Positions 25,121 to 33,603 are shown, numbered from the stretch's first letter. The stretch is 64,000 bases of DNA from Clostridia bacterium (GCA_017504165.1 JAFVRR010000012.1:62001-126000); one strand, 5' to 3'. The notes: generated by a model not told the origin, from the letters alone. Numbers and translations are program-made.

Positions 25121-26338
25121 TTATTTAATACTTTTTGATACCGCCATTGCCGAAGAGAACGCCCATTGTAAATTGTATCCGCCACAATCCCCGTCAACGT
25201 CCATTACTTCACCCGCAAAATATAGACCTTTAACAATTTTACTTTCTAAAGTTACGTTATCTATTTTAGAAACGTCAATTCCGCCCTTAGTTACTTGCGA
25301 ATTGTCAAAGCCCGTGTTCCCAACGACTTCTAAAGTGTAATTTTTTATCGTTTTTACAATTTTTTCAACGAAAACTTCTCTTACTTTATTAGACAAATCA
25401 AAACCGCTATTTCTAAGCACCGCCGAGGCAATTTTATTGTTGATTATTCCAGATAAAAAGTTTTCTAAATTAAGGTAACTACAATTATTTTTCTTTTCAT
25501 TTAAAAACCTTATTAATTCTTCAGTAGATAATGAAGGCGCTAAATCTAGACTAATTTCACACTTTTTGTCAACCGCATAAGAAGAAAGGTAAAAAATTGC
25601 GTTACCGCTAACGCCGTAATCGGTAAACAACACCTCGCCGTCGCGCTCTTTGATAACTTTACCGTCCACAACGACTTTAGCGTTCGCCTTTAATTTTAAC
25701 CCCTTCATTCCCTTAATTTTAGCCTTATCCGTTTTAAGTTGCACAAGCGATGGGTAAAGTTTAGTAATTTTATGACCGAAAGAAGTTACTAAATCGTAAG
25801 ACGAACCGTCCGTTCCTAAATGAGACGCAGATTTTCCACCGACGGAAACTATAACGTTTTCTCCTTTTAAAACTTGACCGTTAGATAGGTAAACGGAAAA
25901 CAAGTCGTCTTTAGTAATCTTTTCAACTTTACTATCTAAAAAGGTAGCAACGTTTAAACTTTCAATCTTAAATCGCAACGCGTCAAGCACGCTTGAAGCC
26001 TGTTTAGAAAGCGGGTAAATTTTATCTTCTTCAACGGTGGTTAAAACGCCTAACTCATTAAAGAATTTAATTAAACTTTTAGCGCCGTAATTTTCTATGG
26101 CGTAGGAATAAAACTCACCGTTTAAAGAGTGGTAGTTTTCGCTTGAAATATTAGCGTTAGAAAGGTTGCATTGACCGTTGCCGGTAGAGAGTATTTTTTT
26201 ACCTACTCTACTAAGTTTTTCAACAAGGGCAATATTCTCCCCTTTAAAAGCCTTGCCAAGTTCAATCGAAGCCACCATTCCCGATGCCCCCGCGCCTATA
26301 ATTATCGCTTTATAAACCTTAAAATTTTCCCTAATCAT
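25121..26338 (-). CDS. NAD(P)/FAD-dependent oxidoreductase, YhiN/HI0933 family
   Basis: It shows the FAD motif AIIIGAGASGMVASIELGKAF, the family signature VGKKILSTGNGQCNLSN (about 45-62), NVIVSVGGKSASHLGTDGSSYDL and the ending KGLYFAGEVMDVDGDCGGYNLQWAFSSAMAV. At 405 residues it has family length. Members occur widely; a bile-acid reductase (BaiN) belongs here, but most substrates are unknown. AAGGGAG precedes the ATG. It forms a two-gene operon with the following flavoprotein. Confidence 0.88.
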   Translation of the reverse strand: MIRENFKVYKAIIIGAGASGMVASIELGKAFKGENIALVEKLSRVGKKILSTGNGQCNLSNANISSENYHSLNGEFYSYAIENYGAKSLIKFFNELGVLTTVEEDKIYPLSKQASSVLDALRFKIESLNVATFLDSKVEKITKDDLFSVYLSNGQVLKGENVIVSVGGKSASHLGTDGSSYDLVTSFGHKITKLYPSLVQLKTDKAKIKGMKGLKLKANAKVVVDGKVIKERDGEVLFTDYGVSGNAIFYLSSYAVDKKCEISLDLAPSLSTEELIRFLNEKKNNCSYLNLENFLSGIINNKIASAVLRNSGFDLSNKVREVFVEKIVKTIKNYTLEVVGNTGFDNSQVTKGGIDVSKIDNVTLESKIVKGLYFAGEVMDVDGDCGGYNLQWAFSSAMAVSKSIK

Positions 26339-26400
26339 TCCTAATGACTCCCTTATTGATTAATTTTATCATTTTTCTTCATTTTTTGCAAGTTTTATAG

Positions 26401-26429
26401 TTGACTATTTTTATATTTCATAATAAAAT
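26401..26429 (+). promoter_or_regulatory. Promoter of the YegP-like gene
   Basis: TTGACT (26401-26406) and TAAAAT (26424-26429) have a 17-base spacer. A leader of about 20 bases carries the AAAGGA ribosome binding site. Confidence 0.7.
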
Positions 26430-26458
26430 ATAGATATAAAACAATAAAAGGAACTACC

Positions 26459-27247
26459 ATGGCAATAATAGTTGAATTTTTTAAAAAACTTTATCAAGAC
26501 CATTTAATAACGACGGTGATCTTTATTTTAATTTTTTGCGTGCTTATCGTTTGTGGTATCGTTTTATCACAAATCGCAAAAGCAAAAAAAGAGCGTAAAA
26601 TGTTCAAAGAGAATGCCGAAAACGCTATAAACTCACTAACTCCTGAAGAAATAGACAATATTTCACATAACGTTGCAGACAAAAAAGTTTTTTACGAACT
26701 TATGTCTAATCCTACGGGCGACGGTAAAATTAAAGAAGAACCCAGTGACAAAACGGCAGTAGAAAATCAACCGCAAACCACCCCTATAGCAACGGATACT
26801 TCCACGCAAGATAAGAAGGTAGAAAACGACGAAACGCAAAAGGTTAAAAAGCCTACTTCAGAAAAAATTTCAACTGCCCAAAAATCTTCAAAAACTAAAA
26901 CTACAAGAGAATATTCGGGCAAATGGAAAATTAAAAAATTAGACGGCAAATATTTTGCGGAACTAATCGCGTCAAACGGCGGTTTACTTTTAAAAACGGA
27001 ACAATATACCACCCTTGCTAGCCTAAAAAACGGCATAGAAACTTTAAAGAAAAATATAGACTTTGGAAACATTGTTATCACCTTTGACAACAACGGTTTC
27101 TATCGTTTTAAAATTTATACTCCAACTAATAGATTAATTTGCATTAGTGAAAGTTATTCTAGCAAGGCAAAATGTGAAAACGGAATACTTTCCGTTAAAC
27201 GCTTTTCTAAATCGGATACAATTATTATTGAAGATAGTATAAACTAA
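26459..27247 (+). CDS. Membrane-anchored protein with two YegP-like (DUF1508) repeats
   Basis: Residues 14-40 form one hydrophobic segment (LITTVIFILIFCVLIVCGIVLSQIA). A charged, Thr/Glu/Lys-rich linker (about 85-150) follows. Two YegP-type repeats make up the C-terminus: GKYFAELIASNGGLLLKTEQYTTLASLKNGIETLKKN and GFYRFKIYTPTNRLICISESYSSKAKCENGILSVKRF. Stand-alone YegP proteins are about 60-110 residues long and soluble; an anchored form with a linker is unusual. The function of DUF1508 is not established. It is monocistronic. Confidence 0.8.
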   Translation: MAIIVEFFKKLYQDHLITTVIFILIFCVLIVCGIVLSQIAKAKKERKMFKENAENAINSLTPEEIDNISHNVADKKVFYELMSNPTGDGKIKEEPSDKTAVENQPQTTPIATDTSTQDKKVENDETQKVKKPTSEKISTAQKSSKTKTTREYSGKWKIKKLDGKYFAELIASNGGLLLKTEQYTTLASLKNGIETLKKNIDFGNIVITFDNNGFYRFKIYTPTNRLICISESYSSKAKCENGILSVKRFSKSDTIIIEDSIN

Positions 27248-27260
27248 ATAAAACCACGTA

Positions 27261-27288
27261 AAAAATCCGCCGAATTCGGCGGATTTTT
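27261..27288. terminator. Bidirectional intrinsic terminator
   Basis: AAAAATCCGCCGAA pairs with TTCGGCGGATTTTT in a perfect 28-base palindrome between the convergent YegP-like gene and nadE. Confidence 0.9.
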
Positions 27289-27289
27289 A

Positions 27290-29392
27290 TTATACTTCAA
27301 TTTCTTCTAATTCTTTAAGCCATACCGTTTTACAAGCGTCGCTAGGCATCATTAAATCTCCCCTAGGAGAAAAGCCTACGCTACCGATTTTAACGCCGTC
27401 AGGCACGCAAGAACGCTTGAATTGTTGATTGAAAAACCTATTGTAAAAGTTCTTAAGCCATTTATATAAGGTTTCGCTAGCAAACTCGCTAGAAAATACA
27501 GTTTTAGCAATATAAAATACTTTTTTAGGACTATAACCACGCCTTAAAATATAATAGATATAAAAGTCGTGAAGTAAATACGGCCCTACGATATCTTCCG
27601 TTTTTTGCGCAATGTCTCCGTCTTTAGGCGGTAAAAGTTCAGGCGAAACAGGCGTATCTAAAATATCTTTTAAGGTATCTTTTAATAATTTTCCACTTTT
27701 GCTTGCTTCGTAATCGACAAGATATCTTATAAGAGTTTTAGGAATAGCGCTATTTACCGAATACATACTCATATGGTCGCCGTTATACGTTGCCCAACCA
27801 AGCGCCATTTCAGACAAGTCGCCCGTACCAACGACTAAACCGCCAGTTTTATTCGCAACGTCCATTAAAACTTGCGTCCTTTCACGCGCTTGCGAATTTT
27901 CGTAAGTCGTATCCGTTAAATTTTCATCGTGACCTATGTCTTTAAAATGTTGAGAAACCGCAAGTTTAATATTAATTTCTTTTAAAGTAACGCCAAGCGC
28001 TTCCGCGAGCATAGTAGCGTTGTTTTTTGTTCTTTTACTAGTGCCAAAACAAGGCATAGTAATTGCTAAAATATCCTTTAAATCTCTATTTTCACTCTTC
28101 ATTGCCCTAACCGCAACTAAAAGAGCAAGAGTACTATCAAGCCCACCTGAAAGACCTATAACCACAGTTTTAGCATTAACGTGATTAATTCTCTTTTGTA
28201 GTGCCGATGCTTGCATTTTTAAAATTAGTTCAAACCTAGACGCATCGTAAGATGGCACGAAAGGCATTTTATCAAATTTTCTATCAAGTGCGCCATTATT
28301 TAAACTAGTAGAAAACTCTACCATTTGATAATTCTTTCTAGATACGCCATTTTGATACGCCTTTTTACTTCTTTCATAAGACAAAAAGTCAACGTCCACG
28401 TCCGAAACTATAATAGAATTATTAAAAAGTTCACTCTCGTTTAAAATAGTGCCGTTTTCTAATATTAAACTATGCCCTGAATAAACTAAATCGGTAGTAG
28501 ACTCGCCAAATCCCGCGTTTGCGTAAACGTAAGCCAAATTATTAAGAGATGAGTTTACTTTTAAAACGTTTCTTCTAAACTCCGCCCTTTCTACCGTTTC
28601 GTTATCACAAGATAAATTTACCACGATAAACGCGCCGTTTTGAGCGTGGTTATTTGACGGCGGATTACTACTAAATACTTCACTGCCAATTTCAACGGCT
28701 ACGGTAAAATTATCGCTATTTAAAGATTTAAATAATAAATCTTTTCCAAATGGATAAACGCCGTCTAATACGTTTATTTCTTCAACAAAAACTTCACTAG
28801 AAAAATATCTTTTATCGGTGTAATTCAACTCTGTTTTAGGAACAAAACCCAAAATTTCACCTTTAGAAATCGCTACGGCAACGTCATAAATTCTGCCCGC
28901 GTTTTTAATAGGCATACCGATAAATATAAGCATTTCTCTATTTAAAGAATACTTAGTTATTTCATTTAAAGCGGAAAGCGACGCGTTAAGAAGAGCATCT
29001 TGATAAAACAAATCTCCACAAGTAGCGCCAGTCAAACTAAGTTCAGGGAAAACTAAAAGTTTAACGCTTTTATCGCTAGCATCGTCAATACCCTTTTTAA
29101 TTTGGCTAAGGTTATAAAAAACGTCCGCCACCTTAACTTCGGGAGAACAAGTTGCTACTTTAATAAAACCCAAATTATCATTTTTATTCAAAGTGCTATT
29201 AGTTGACACTTCTCCTTTTAGAGCCCTTTCAATCTTATTTAAAGTTTCCGTTTTAATACTACTAGTCTTAAATGACAATATCTTATTTAAAGTGCCGAGA
29301 GCAATTCCACTTTTGCTAGAAAGTTCAGCATTCGTCATTTTTAATAGTTTTTTCTCTTTTTTTATATTTTCAATTAATTTTACAGTATCCAT
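27290..29392 (-). CDS. nadE: Glutamine-dependent NAD synthetase with N-terminal XRE-type HTH domain
   Basis: Residues 1-60 form a Cro/CI-type HTH (LLKMTNAELSSKSGIALGTLNKIL, then KTETLNKIERALKG). From about 74 the usual enzyme begins (LGFIKVATCSPEVKVADVFYN). The glutaminase half carries Glu in LVFPELSLTG, Lys in VPKTELNYTDKRYF and Cys in VNLSCDNETVERAEF. The synthetase half has VIGLSGGLDSTLALL. All catalytic residues are present, so deamido-NAD conversion to NAD with glutamine is expected. The 700 residues are about 60 more than usual. AAGGAGA lies six bases before the ATG at 29392, so the HTH is translated as part of the enzyme. A palindrome overlaps its promoter. Confidence 0.93.
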   Translation of the reverse strand: MDTVKLIENIKKEKKLLKMTNAELSSKSGIALGTLNKILSFKTSSIKTETLNKIERALKGEVSTNSTLNKNDNLGFIKVATCSPEVKVADVFYNLSQIKKGIDDASDKSVKLLVFPELSLTGATCGDLFYQDALLNASLSALNEITKYSLNREMLIFIGMPIKNAGRIYDVAVAISKGEILGFVPKTELNYTDKRYFSSEVFVEEINVLDGVYPFGKDLLFKSLNSDNFTVAVEIGSEVFSSNPPSNNHAQNGAFIVVNLSCDNETVERAEFRRNVLKVNSSLNNLAYVYANAGFGESTTDLVYSGHSLILENGTILNESELFNNSIIVSDVDVDFLSYERSKKAYQNGVSRKNYQMVEFSTSLNNGALDRKFDKMPFVPSYDASRFELILKMQASALQKRINHVNAKTVVIGLSGGLDSTLALLVAVRAMKSENRDLKDILAITMPCFGTSKRTKNNATMLAEALGVTLKEINIKLAVSQHFKDIGHDENLTDTTYENSQARERTQVLMDVANKTGGLVVGTGDLSEMALGWATYNGDHMSMYSVNSAIPKTLIRYLVDYEASKSGKLLKDTLKDILDTPVSPELLPPKDGDIAQKTEDIVGPYLLHDFYIYYILRRGYSPKKVFYIAKTVFSSEFASETLYKWLKNFYNRFFNQQFKRSCVPDGVKIGSVGFSPRGDLMMPSDACKTVWLKELEEIEV

Positions 29393-29410
29393 AAACTCTC
29401 CTTCGTTTAA

Positions 29411-29439
29411 ATTTTACCACTTTTGGTTAAATTTGTAAA
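29411..29439 (-). promoter_or_regulatory. nadE promoter with overlapping imperfect palindrome
   Basis: TTTACA (29439-29434) and TAAAAT (29416-29411) are 17 bases apart on the minus strand. The arms TTTACCA (29413-29419) and TGGTTAAA (29424-29431) form an imperfect inverted repeat over the spacer and -10 box, a possible target for the HTH part of NadE. Confidence 0.5.
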
Positions 29440-29482
29440 GCGTTTTATAATTTTTGGTAAATAATTATTTTTAATTTAGTTG

Positions 29483-29511
29483 TTGCAATTTATCTCGACT
29501 TTTGGTATAAT
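29483..29511 (+). promoter_or_regulatory. Promoter of the NSS transporter gene
   Basis: TTGCAA (29483-29488) and TATAAT (29506-29511) are 17 bases apart. A leader of about 35 bases with AAGGAGA follows. Confidence 0.75.
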
Positions 29512-29554
29512 ATATATAATGTTTTTTACTTAAGTTTAATATAAGGAGATTTTT

Positions 29555-31108
29555 ATGGAAAACGTTAAAAAGAAAAACGGATTTGCCAGCGGTATAGGTT
29601 TCATTCTCGCAGCGGCAGGTTCAGCAGTAGGTCTTGGTAACCTTTGGGGTTTCCCTTTCAAAACTAGCGCTAACGGTGGCGCTGCATTCGTATTCGTATA
29701 TATCGCGTGCGTATTATTTATCGGCGCAATTACTATGATTGCCGAAATTTATATTGGTAAAAGAGCGGCAGCCAATACAGTTGCATCCTTTAGAAACGTC
29801 AATAAAAATTACGGTTGGGTTGGTTTAGTAGTAATGTTTATACCTTTCCTTATCACTTGCTACTATTCAGTTCTTGGCGGTTACACTTTAAAATACGCAA
29901 TGAACTCTTTCCAAGGTAACGGTGGCATTTTAGGTACTTTCTCCGTTAACGTTGGCGAAGTTATTTTATATACCGCTTTATTTTTAGCAATCTCTCTTTT
30001 GATTGTTATGGGCGGTGTTAAGGGCGGTATTGAAAGTGCATCTAAAGTGCTTATGCCAATACTTTTCTTAATTCTTGTATTTATAGTAATTTTCTGTCTT
30101 TGCTTAGGCGAAGGCGTTTCTGCAGGCTTAAACAAATACTTAAACCCAGACTTTTACGCATTCTTCCACGATGCTAACGGCAATTTAAGTTTCAACGGTT
30201 TACTTGCCGCTATGGGACAAGCATTCTTCTCACTTTCACTTGGTATGGGCGCTATGGTTTGCTACGGCTCTTATACGGGTAAAGAAATTAAAGTTGGCAA
30301 GTCGGTTGCAATGATTTGTATTTTCGACACTTGCGTTGCATTACTTGCAGGTCTTGCAATGTTCCCTGCTATCGGCGCGTTACTTCCAGAACAATTAAAC
30401 TCTAGCGGTGGCGTTGGTCTTATGTTCGCGGTATTACCACTTGTATTTGATAAAATGGGCGCAATTGGTCAAATTATTTCCTTCTTATTCTTTGCAATGG
30501 TAGCAATTGCCGCTATCACTTCAGTTATTTCTCTCGTTGAAGTTGTAACACAACTTATCGTTCAAAAAACAAAACTTACAAGAAAGAAATCAGCACTTAT
30601 CGTTATCGCTCTTGCATTTGCTATTTCAGTGCCGGTAGGCATGTCTTTAGGTAAAGTTGCCATTTTAGAAACTAATGGTATTAATCTTTTTGGTTTTGAC
30701 CTTTTAACTTTCCTTGACGAGGCTACTAACGCCGTACTTATGCCACTTGGCGCGTTTGCAGCGTGCTTTGCAATCGGTTGGTTATTCGGTAAAAAGAATT
30801 CCGTTAAAGACTGGTTCTCGCCTAAAACCTTACTTAACAACCTTAAAGAAGACGGTTTAGACCTTGGCAAATTCGGCATGATATTTGCAGTTATGGTTAA
30901 ATACGTAACACCAGTACTTGTTCTTTTCCTTGATATTGCAGGTATTATCACAAACGTAACTAAAAATCCAAATTACTGGTTTATCGTAGGATTTGCTCTT
31001 TTACTCGTTGGCGCTTGTACCGCATTCTACTTTGCTTTCTTAAGAAAAGGGGATTTAGGCAACAACGAACTTGAACTTTTAAAAGAACAACAACTTGAAA
31101 ACAAATAA
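29555..31108 (+). CDS. Sodium-dependent amino acid transporter, NSS family
   Basis: The first transmembrane helix carries the family signature GFILAAAGSAVGLGNLWGFPFKTSANGGAAFVF, which contributes to the sodium and substrate sites of LeuT-type transporters. About eleven to twelve hydrophobic segments follow in 517 residues, including CYYSVLGGYTLKY. It imports an amino acid or related compound with sodium. Bacterial members include tryptophan, tyrosine and leucine or alanine carriers; the substrate here cannot be fixed. A consensus promoter, AAGGAGA and its own terminator make it monocistronic. Confidence 0.93.
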   Translation: MENVKKKNGFASGIGFILAAAGSAVGLGNLWGFPFKTSANGGAAFVFVYIACVLFIGAITMIAEIYIGKRAAANTVASFRNVNKNYGWVGLVVMFIPFLITCYYSVLGGYTLKYAMNSFQGNGGILGTFSVNVGEVILYTALFLAISLLIVMGGVKGGIESASKVLMPILFLILVFIVIFCLCLGEGVSAGLNKYLNPDFYAFFHDANGNLSFNGLLAAMGQAFFSLSLGMGAMVCYGSYTGKEIKVGKSVAMICIFDTCVALLAGLAMFPAIGALLPEQLNSSGGVGLMFAVLPLVFDKMGAIGQIISFLFFAMVAIAAITSVISLVEVVTQLIVQKTKLTRKKSALIVIALAFAISVPVGMSLGKVAILETNGINLFGFDLLTFLDEATNAVLMPLGAFAACFAIGWLFGKKNSVKDWFSPKTLLNNLKEDGLDLGKFGMIFAVMVKYVTPVLVLFLDIAGIITNVTKNPNYWFIVGFALLLVGACTAFYFAFLRKGDLGNNELELLKEQQLENK

Positions 31109-31115
31109 TAATTTT

Positions 31116-31147
31116 AGCCGTATCGCAAATGCGATACGGCTTTATTT
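31116..31147 (+). terminator. Intrinsic terminator of the NSS transporter gene
   Basis: AGCCGTATCGC (31116-31126) pairs with GCGATACGGCT (31131-31141) around AAAT, followed by TTATTTTT. Confidence 0.9.
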
Positions 31148-31159
31148 TTAAGTAAACGG

Positions 31160-31191
31160 CAAATTAAAAGCGACGGAATTAACCGTCGCTT
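31160..31191 (-). terminator. Intrinsic terminator of the minus-strand tiny-ORF transcript
   Basis: On the minus strand AAGCGACGG (31191-31183) pairs with CCGTCGCTT (31176-31168), followed by TTTTAATTT. On the plus strand the T run is missing. This shows that a minus-strand transcript ends here, facing the NSS gene. Confidence 0.75.
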
Positions 31192-31282
31192 ACCTATTTA
31201 AAATATATTAAGTTGGACTGCGCTTTATACTTTCAACTAAAATAACCTTGCACTTTTGTGCCTAAATGAAAGAGTTTTGCGT

Positions 31283-31306
31283 TTAGTAATAGATAAAGTA
31301 GTTCAT
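31283..31306 (-). CDS. Tiny ORF 2, seven-residue aromatic-rich peptide
   Basis: An ATG at 31306 lies about six bases after AAGGAGA and opens the peptide MNYFIYY before TAA. Four of seven residues are Tyr or Phe. Such a composition is typical of attenuation leader peptides, but no gene follows on this strand before the terminator at 31191-31160. Confidence 0.4.
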   Translation of the reverse strand: MNYFIYY

Positions 31307-31322
31307 TGGAGTTCTCCTTAAT

Positions 31323-31370
31323 TTAACCTTTTTTCACCGTAAAATTTCTAACTAAAGATTTTGCAATCAT
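31323..31370 (-). CDS. Tiny ORF 1, 15-residue basic peptide
   Basis: The ATG at 31370 follows AAAGGAGG by 11 bases and encodes MIAKSLVRNFTVKKG. The peptide is basic with alternating hydrophobic residues. It is the first reading frame after a perfect consensus promoter. It could be a leader peptide, a secreted or membrane-active peptide, or simply the translated part of a small RNA. Confidence 0.4.
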   Translation of the reverse strand: MIAKSLVRNFTVKKG

Positions 31371-31443
31371 ACCTATAATTACCTCCTTTAATCAGATTGT
31401 AAGTTTTACTAGTACATTGGTTGTTCCCCCTTTTTGTACTTTT

Positions 31444-31472
31444 ATTATAAAATAGAATAGCCCTATTGTCAA
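31444..31472 (-). promoter_or_regulatory. Perfect consensus promoter of the tiny-ORF transcript
   Basis: TTGACA (31472-31467) and TATAAT (31449-31444) are 17 bases apart on the minus strand. The predicted transcript of about 270 bases ends at the terminator near 31165 and contains only two very short reading frames. The rest of the gap 31142-31650 holds this unit and the response-regulator promoter. Confidence 0.85.
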
Positions 31473-31517
31473 TACGTTTTTGAAAAATTTTACCCAACTT
31501 TATTTTCAAAAAACCTA

Positions 31518-31546
31518 TTTACAATGGGAAAATTTTATGGTATAAT
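31518..31546 (+). promoter_or_regulatory. Upstream promoter of the two-component system
   Basis: TTTACA (31518-31523) and TATAAT (31541-31546) are 17 bases apart. Directly downstream TGGCGG / CCGCTA (31555-31571) with a T run could form a very promoter-proximal terminator. Confidence 0.65.
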
Positions 31547-31601
31547 ATAAGAGTTGGCGGGATTACCGCTATTTTTTTTACCCTTTTATTTTGCCTATAA
31601 A

Positions 31602-31631
31602 TTTAAGTTTAAGTTAATGTTTAAGTTATAA
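31602..31631 (+). promoter_or_regulatory. Direct repeats ahead of the response regulator gene
   Basis: TTTAAG occurs at 31602, 31608 and 31620, and a TTATAAT box follows at 31626. OmpR-type regulators bind head-to-tail repeats upstream of promoters, so this may be an autoregulatory site and a second promoter. Confidence 0.45.
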
Positions 31632-31650
31632 TATATTTGTAGGAGTTATT

Positions 31651-32331
31651 ATGAAATTACTTTTAGTTGAAGATGAAAAGGCATTATCGAAAGCGCTTGT
31701 CGCAATACTTAAACACAACAATTATTCAGTCGATGCCGTTTATAACGGCTTAGACGCGCTAGACTACCTTGACACCGGTCTTTACGACGGCGCGATAATC
31801 GATATAATGATGCCCGTAATGGACGGTCTTACCCTACTTAAAACGATGCGTCAAAAAGGAATTAACATTCCCGTTATTATGCTTACCGCAAAATCCGAAG
31901 TAGAAGACAAGGTTTTAGGTTTAGATTTAGGAGCAGACGATTACTTAACTAAACCTTTCGACACTAAAGAATTGCTTGCTAGAATTAGGGCGATGATTAG
32001 AAGAAAAGAATCACACGTTGACGATATTATTTCTTTTAACGACGTTAAGTTAAACCGCTCGCTTTTTGAACTTTCTTATAACGATAATAAAGTAACTCTT
32101 AACAACAAAGAATACCAAATGCTAGAACTTCTTATGCTCTCGCCTGGCGTAGTTATCTCAATTGACAAGTTTATGGAAAAAATTTGGGGATACGATAGCG
32201 AAACGGAAATTAGCGTCGTTTGGGTTTACGTTTCTTATATTAGAAAAAAACTTAAACAAATTAACGCTCCAATAAATATTAGTTCTAATAGAAATTTAGG
32301 ATACTTTTTGGTAAAAACTAATGAAAAATAG
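31651..32331 (+). CDS. OmpR/PhoB-family response regulator
   Basis: The receiver domain (1-120) has the acidic DE pair near the start (VEDEKA), the phosphoacceptor Asp in GAIIDIMMPVMDGL near residue 51, and the switch Thr/Lys (MLTAKSE, YLTKPF). The C-terminal winged helix (about 130-224) contains NNKEYQMLELLMLSPGVVIS and VVWVYVSYIRKKLKQ. Its kinase partner follows with an 11-base overlap. The ribosome binding site is TAGGAG. The regulon is unknown. Confidence 0.95.
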   Translation: MKLLLVEDEKALSKALVAILKHNNYSVDAVYNGLDALDYLDTGLYDGAIIDIMMPVMDGLTLLKTMRQKGINIPVIMLTAKSEVEDKVLGLDLGADDYLTKPFDTKELLARIRAMIRRKESHVDDIISFNDVKLNRSLFELSYNDNKVTLNNKEYQMLELLMLSPGVVISIDKFMEKIWGYDSETEISVVWVYVSYIRKKLKQINAPINISSNRNLGYFLVKTNEK

Positions 32332-33532
32332 ATTTAGAAAGAATTTTATAATAATAGCGTTTGCAGTACTAACCTGCGTGTTTATCGTGTTTTTTGGAAT
32401 AGTTAATATAGTAACTTATTACTCTATTAGCAACCGCGCAGAAGAAGTCGTTGACCTTATTTTAGATAACGACGGTATTTTACCGCCAATTATAAATAAT
32501 AATGAAGATTTTACGCCGGAATTTCAATACGAAACGAGATATTTTTCTATATATATAAGCAAAAACCATTCCGTTGCAATAAACGTTGACAAAATTTCAT
32601 CAGTTAATAAAGAAACGGCAAATAGAATGGTTCACGAACTTATTATGGCGGAAAAAACCGAAGGTTACGTATCCAACTTTAAGTTTAAATCAAAACAAAT
32701 CGACGACGGCGTTCTATACGTATTTTTAGACTGCTCACGCCAAATTATGACGTACAACTCTATTTTTATTTCAAGTGTAGTTATATCTATAACTTGCCTT
32801 GTAATAATATTTATAACGCTTATTTTACTATCGCAAAAGGTAGTTAAACCGTTCGTAGAAAATTATAACAAACAAAAACAATTTATAACTAACGCTAGCC
32901 ACGAACTAAAAACTCCACTTGCTATAATTAAAGCAACAACCGAAGTTTTAGAAATTGAAAACGGCAAAAACGAGTGGACGGAAAGTATACAAGAACAAAC
33001 TTCAAAACTAAGCAATTTAACCGAAAAACTAGTCTTTTTAGCTAGAATGGATGAAAACCAAGATAAAACCGTTTTTAAAGAATTTGATTACTCTGAAACG
33101 GTAAAAGAAGTCGCTCTCCCATACGATGCGGTGGCAACCACAAAAAACATTAAATACTCTTTAGACGTAGAGCCCGACATTTCAATCGTAGGCGACGTTT
33201 CGCTACTTGGTCAACTAGCATCAATCCTACTTGATAACGCCTTTAAATACGTTACTAAAGACGGCTACGTTGACGTTAAACTTACTAAAACCAAAAAAGA
33301 CGTAATATTGTCAGTTAAAAATAGCGCGGAAAATATAGACCCTAAGCAACTCAAAAAACTTTTTGAAAGATTTTACAGGAGCGACGACTCTAGAAACTCT
33401 TCAACGGGTGGGTTTGGCATAGGTTTATCTATTGCAAACTCGATAGTAAACGCGCACAAAGGTAAAATTAACGCAAAGAGCCAAGACGGAAATAGCATAG
33501 AATTTATAGCGGTTTTACCAATTAAAAACTAA
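32321..33532 (+). CDS. Sensor histidine kinase
   Basis: Two transmembrane segments (about 9-32 and 148-168) enclose an outer sensor region of about 115 residues with no recognised fold. The dimerisation helix carries the phosphoacceptor His in NASHELKTPLAIIKATTE. The ATPase part shows the N box (LLDNAFKYVTKDG), DSRNSSTGGFGIGLSIANSIV (G boxes) and a standard end. It lacks a visible HAMP of full length. It works with the regulator encoded just upstream. Confidence 0.93.
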   Translation: MKNRFRKNFIIIAFAVLTCVFIVFFGIVNIVTYYSISNRAEEVVDLILDNDGILPPIINNNEDFTPEFQYETRYFSIYISKNHSVAINVDKISSVNKETANRMVHELIMAEKTEGYVSNFKFKSKQIDDGVLYVFLDCSRQIMTYNSIFISSVVISITCLVIIFITLILLSQKVVKPFVENYNKQKQFITNASHELKTPLAIIKATTEVLEIENGKNEWTESIQEQTSKLSNLTEKLVFLARMDENQDKTVFKEFDYSETVKEVALPYDAVATTKNIKYSLDVEPDISIVGDVSLLGQLASILLDNAFKYVTKDGYVDVKLTKTKKDVILSVKNSAENIDPKQLKKLFERFYRSDDSRNSSTGGFGIGLSIANSIVNAHKGKINAKSQDGNSIEFIAVLPIKN

Positions 33533-33561
33533 TTAGCACACACTACTTCTTCTTTCCCAAA

Positions 33562-33597
33562 TAGTAACCCCGAGGGTATATTGCCTTCGGGGTTACT
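33562..33597. terminator. Hairpin at the end of the two-component operon
   Basis: AGTAACCCCGA (33562-33572) pairs with TCGGGGTTACT (33587-33597), extended by GG/CC with one bulge. It lies between the converging kinase gene and trpB. Confidence 0.7.
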
Positions 33598-33603
33598 TAA
33601 TTT

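Noticed and set aside
31266-31286. Six-codon plus-strand frame inside the tiny-ORF region
   Set aside because: It has no ribosome binding site and lies opposite better-supported minus-strand signals.
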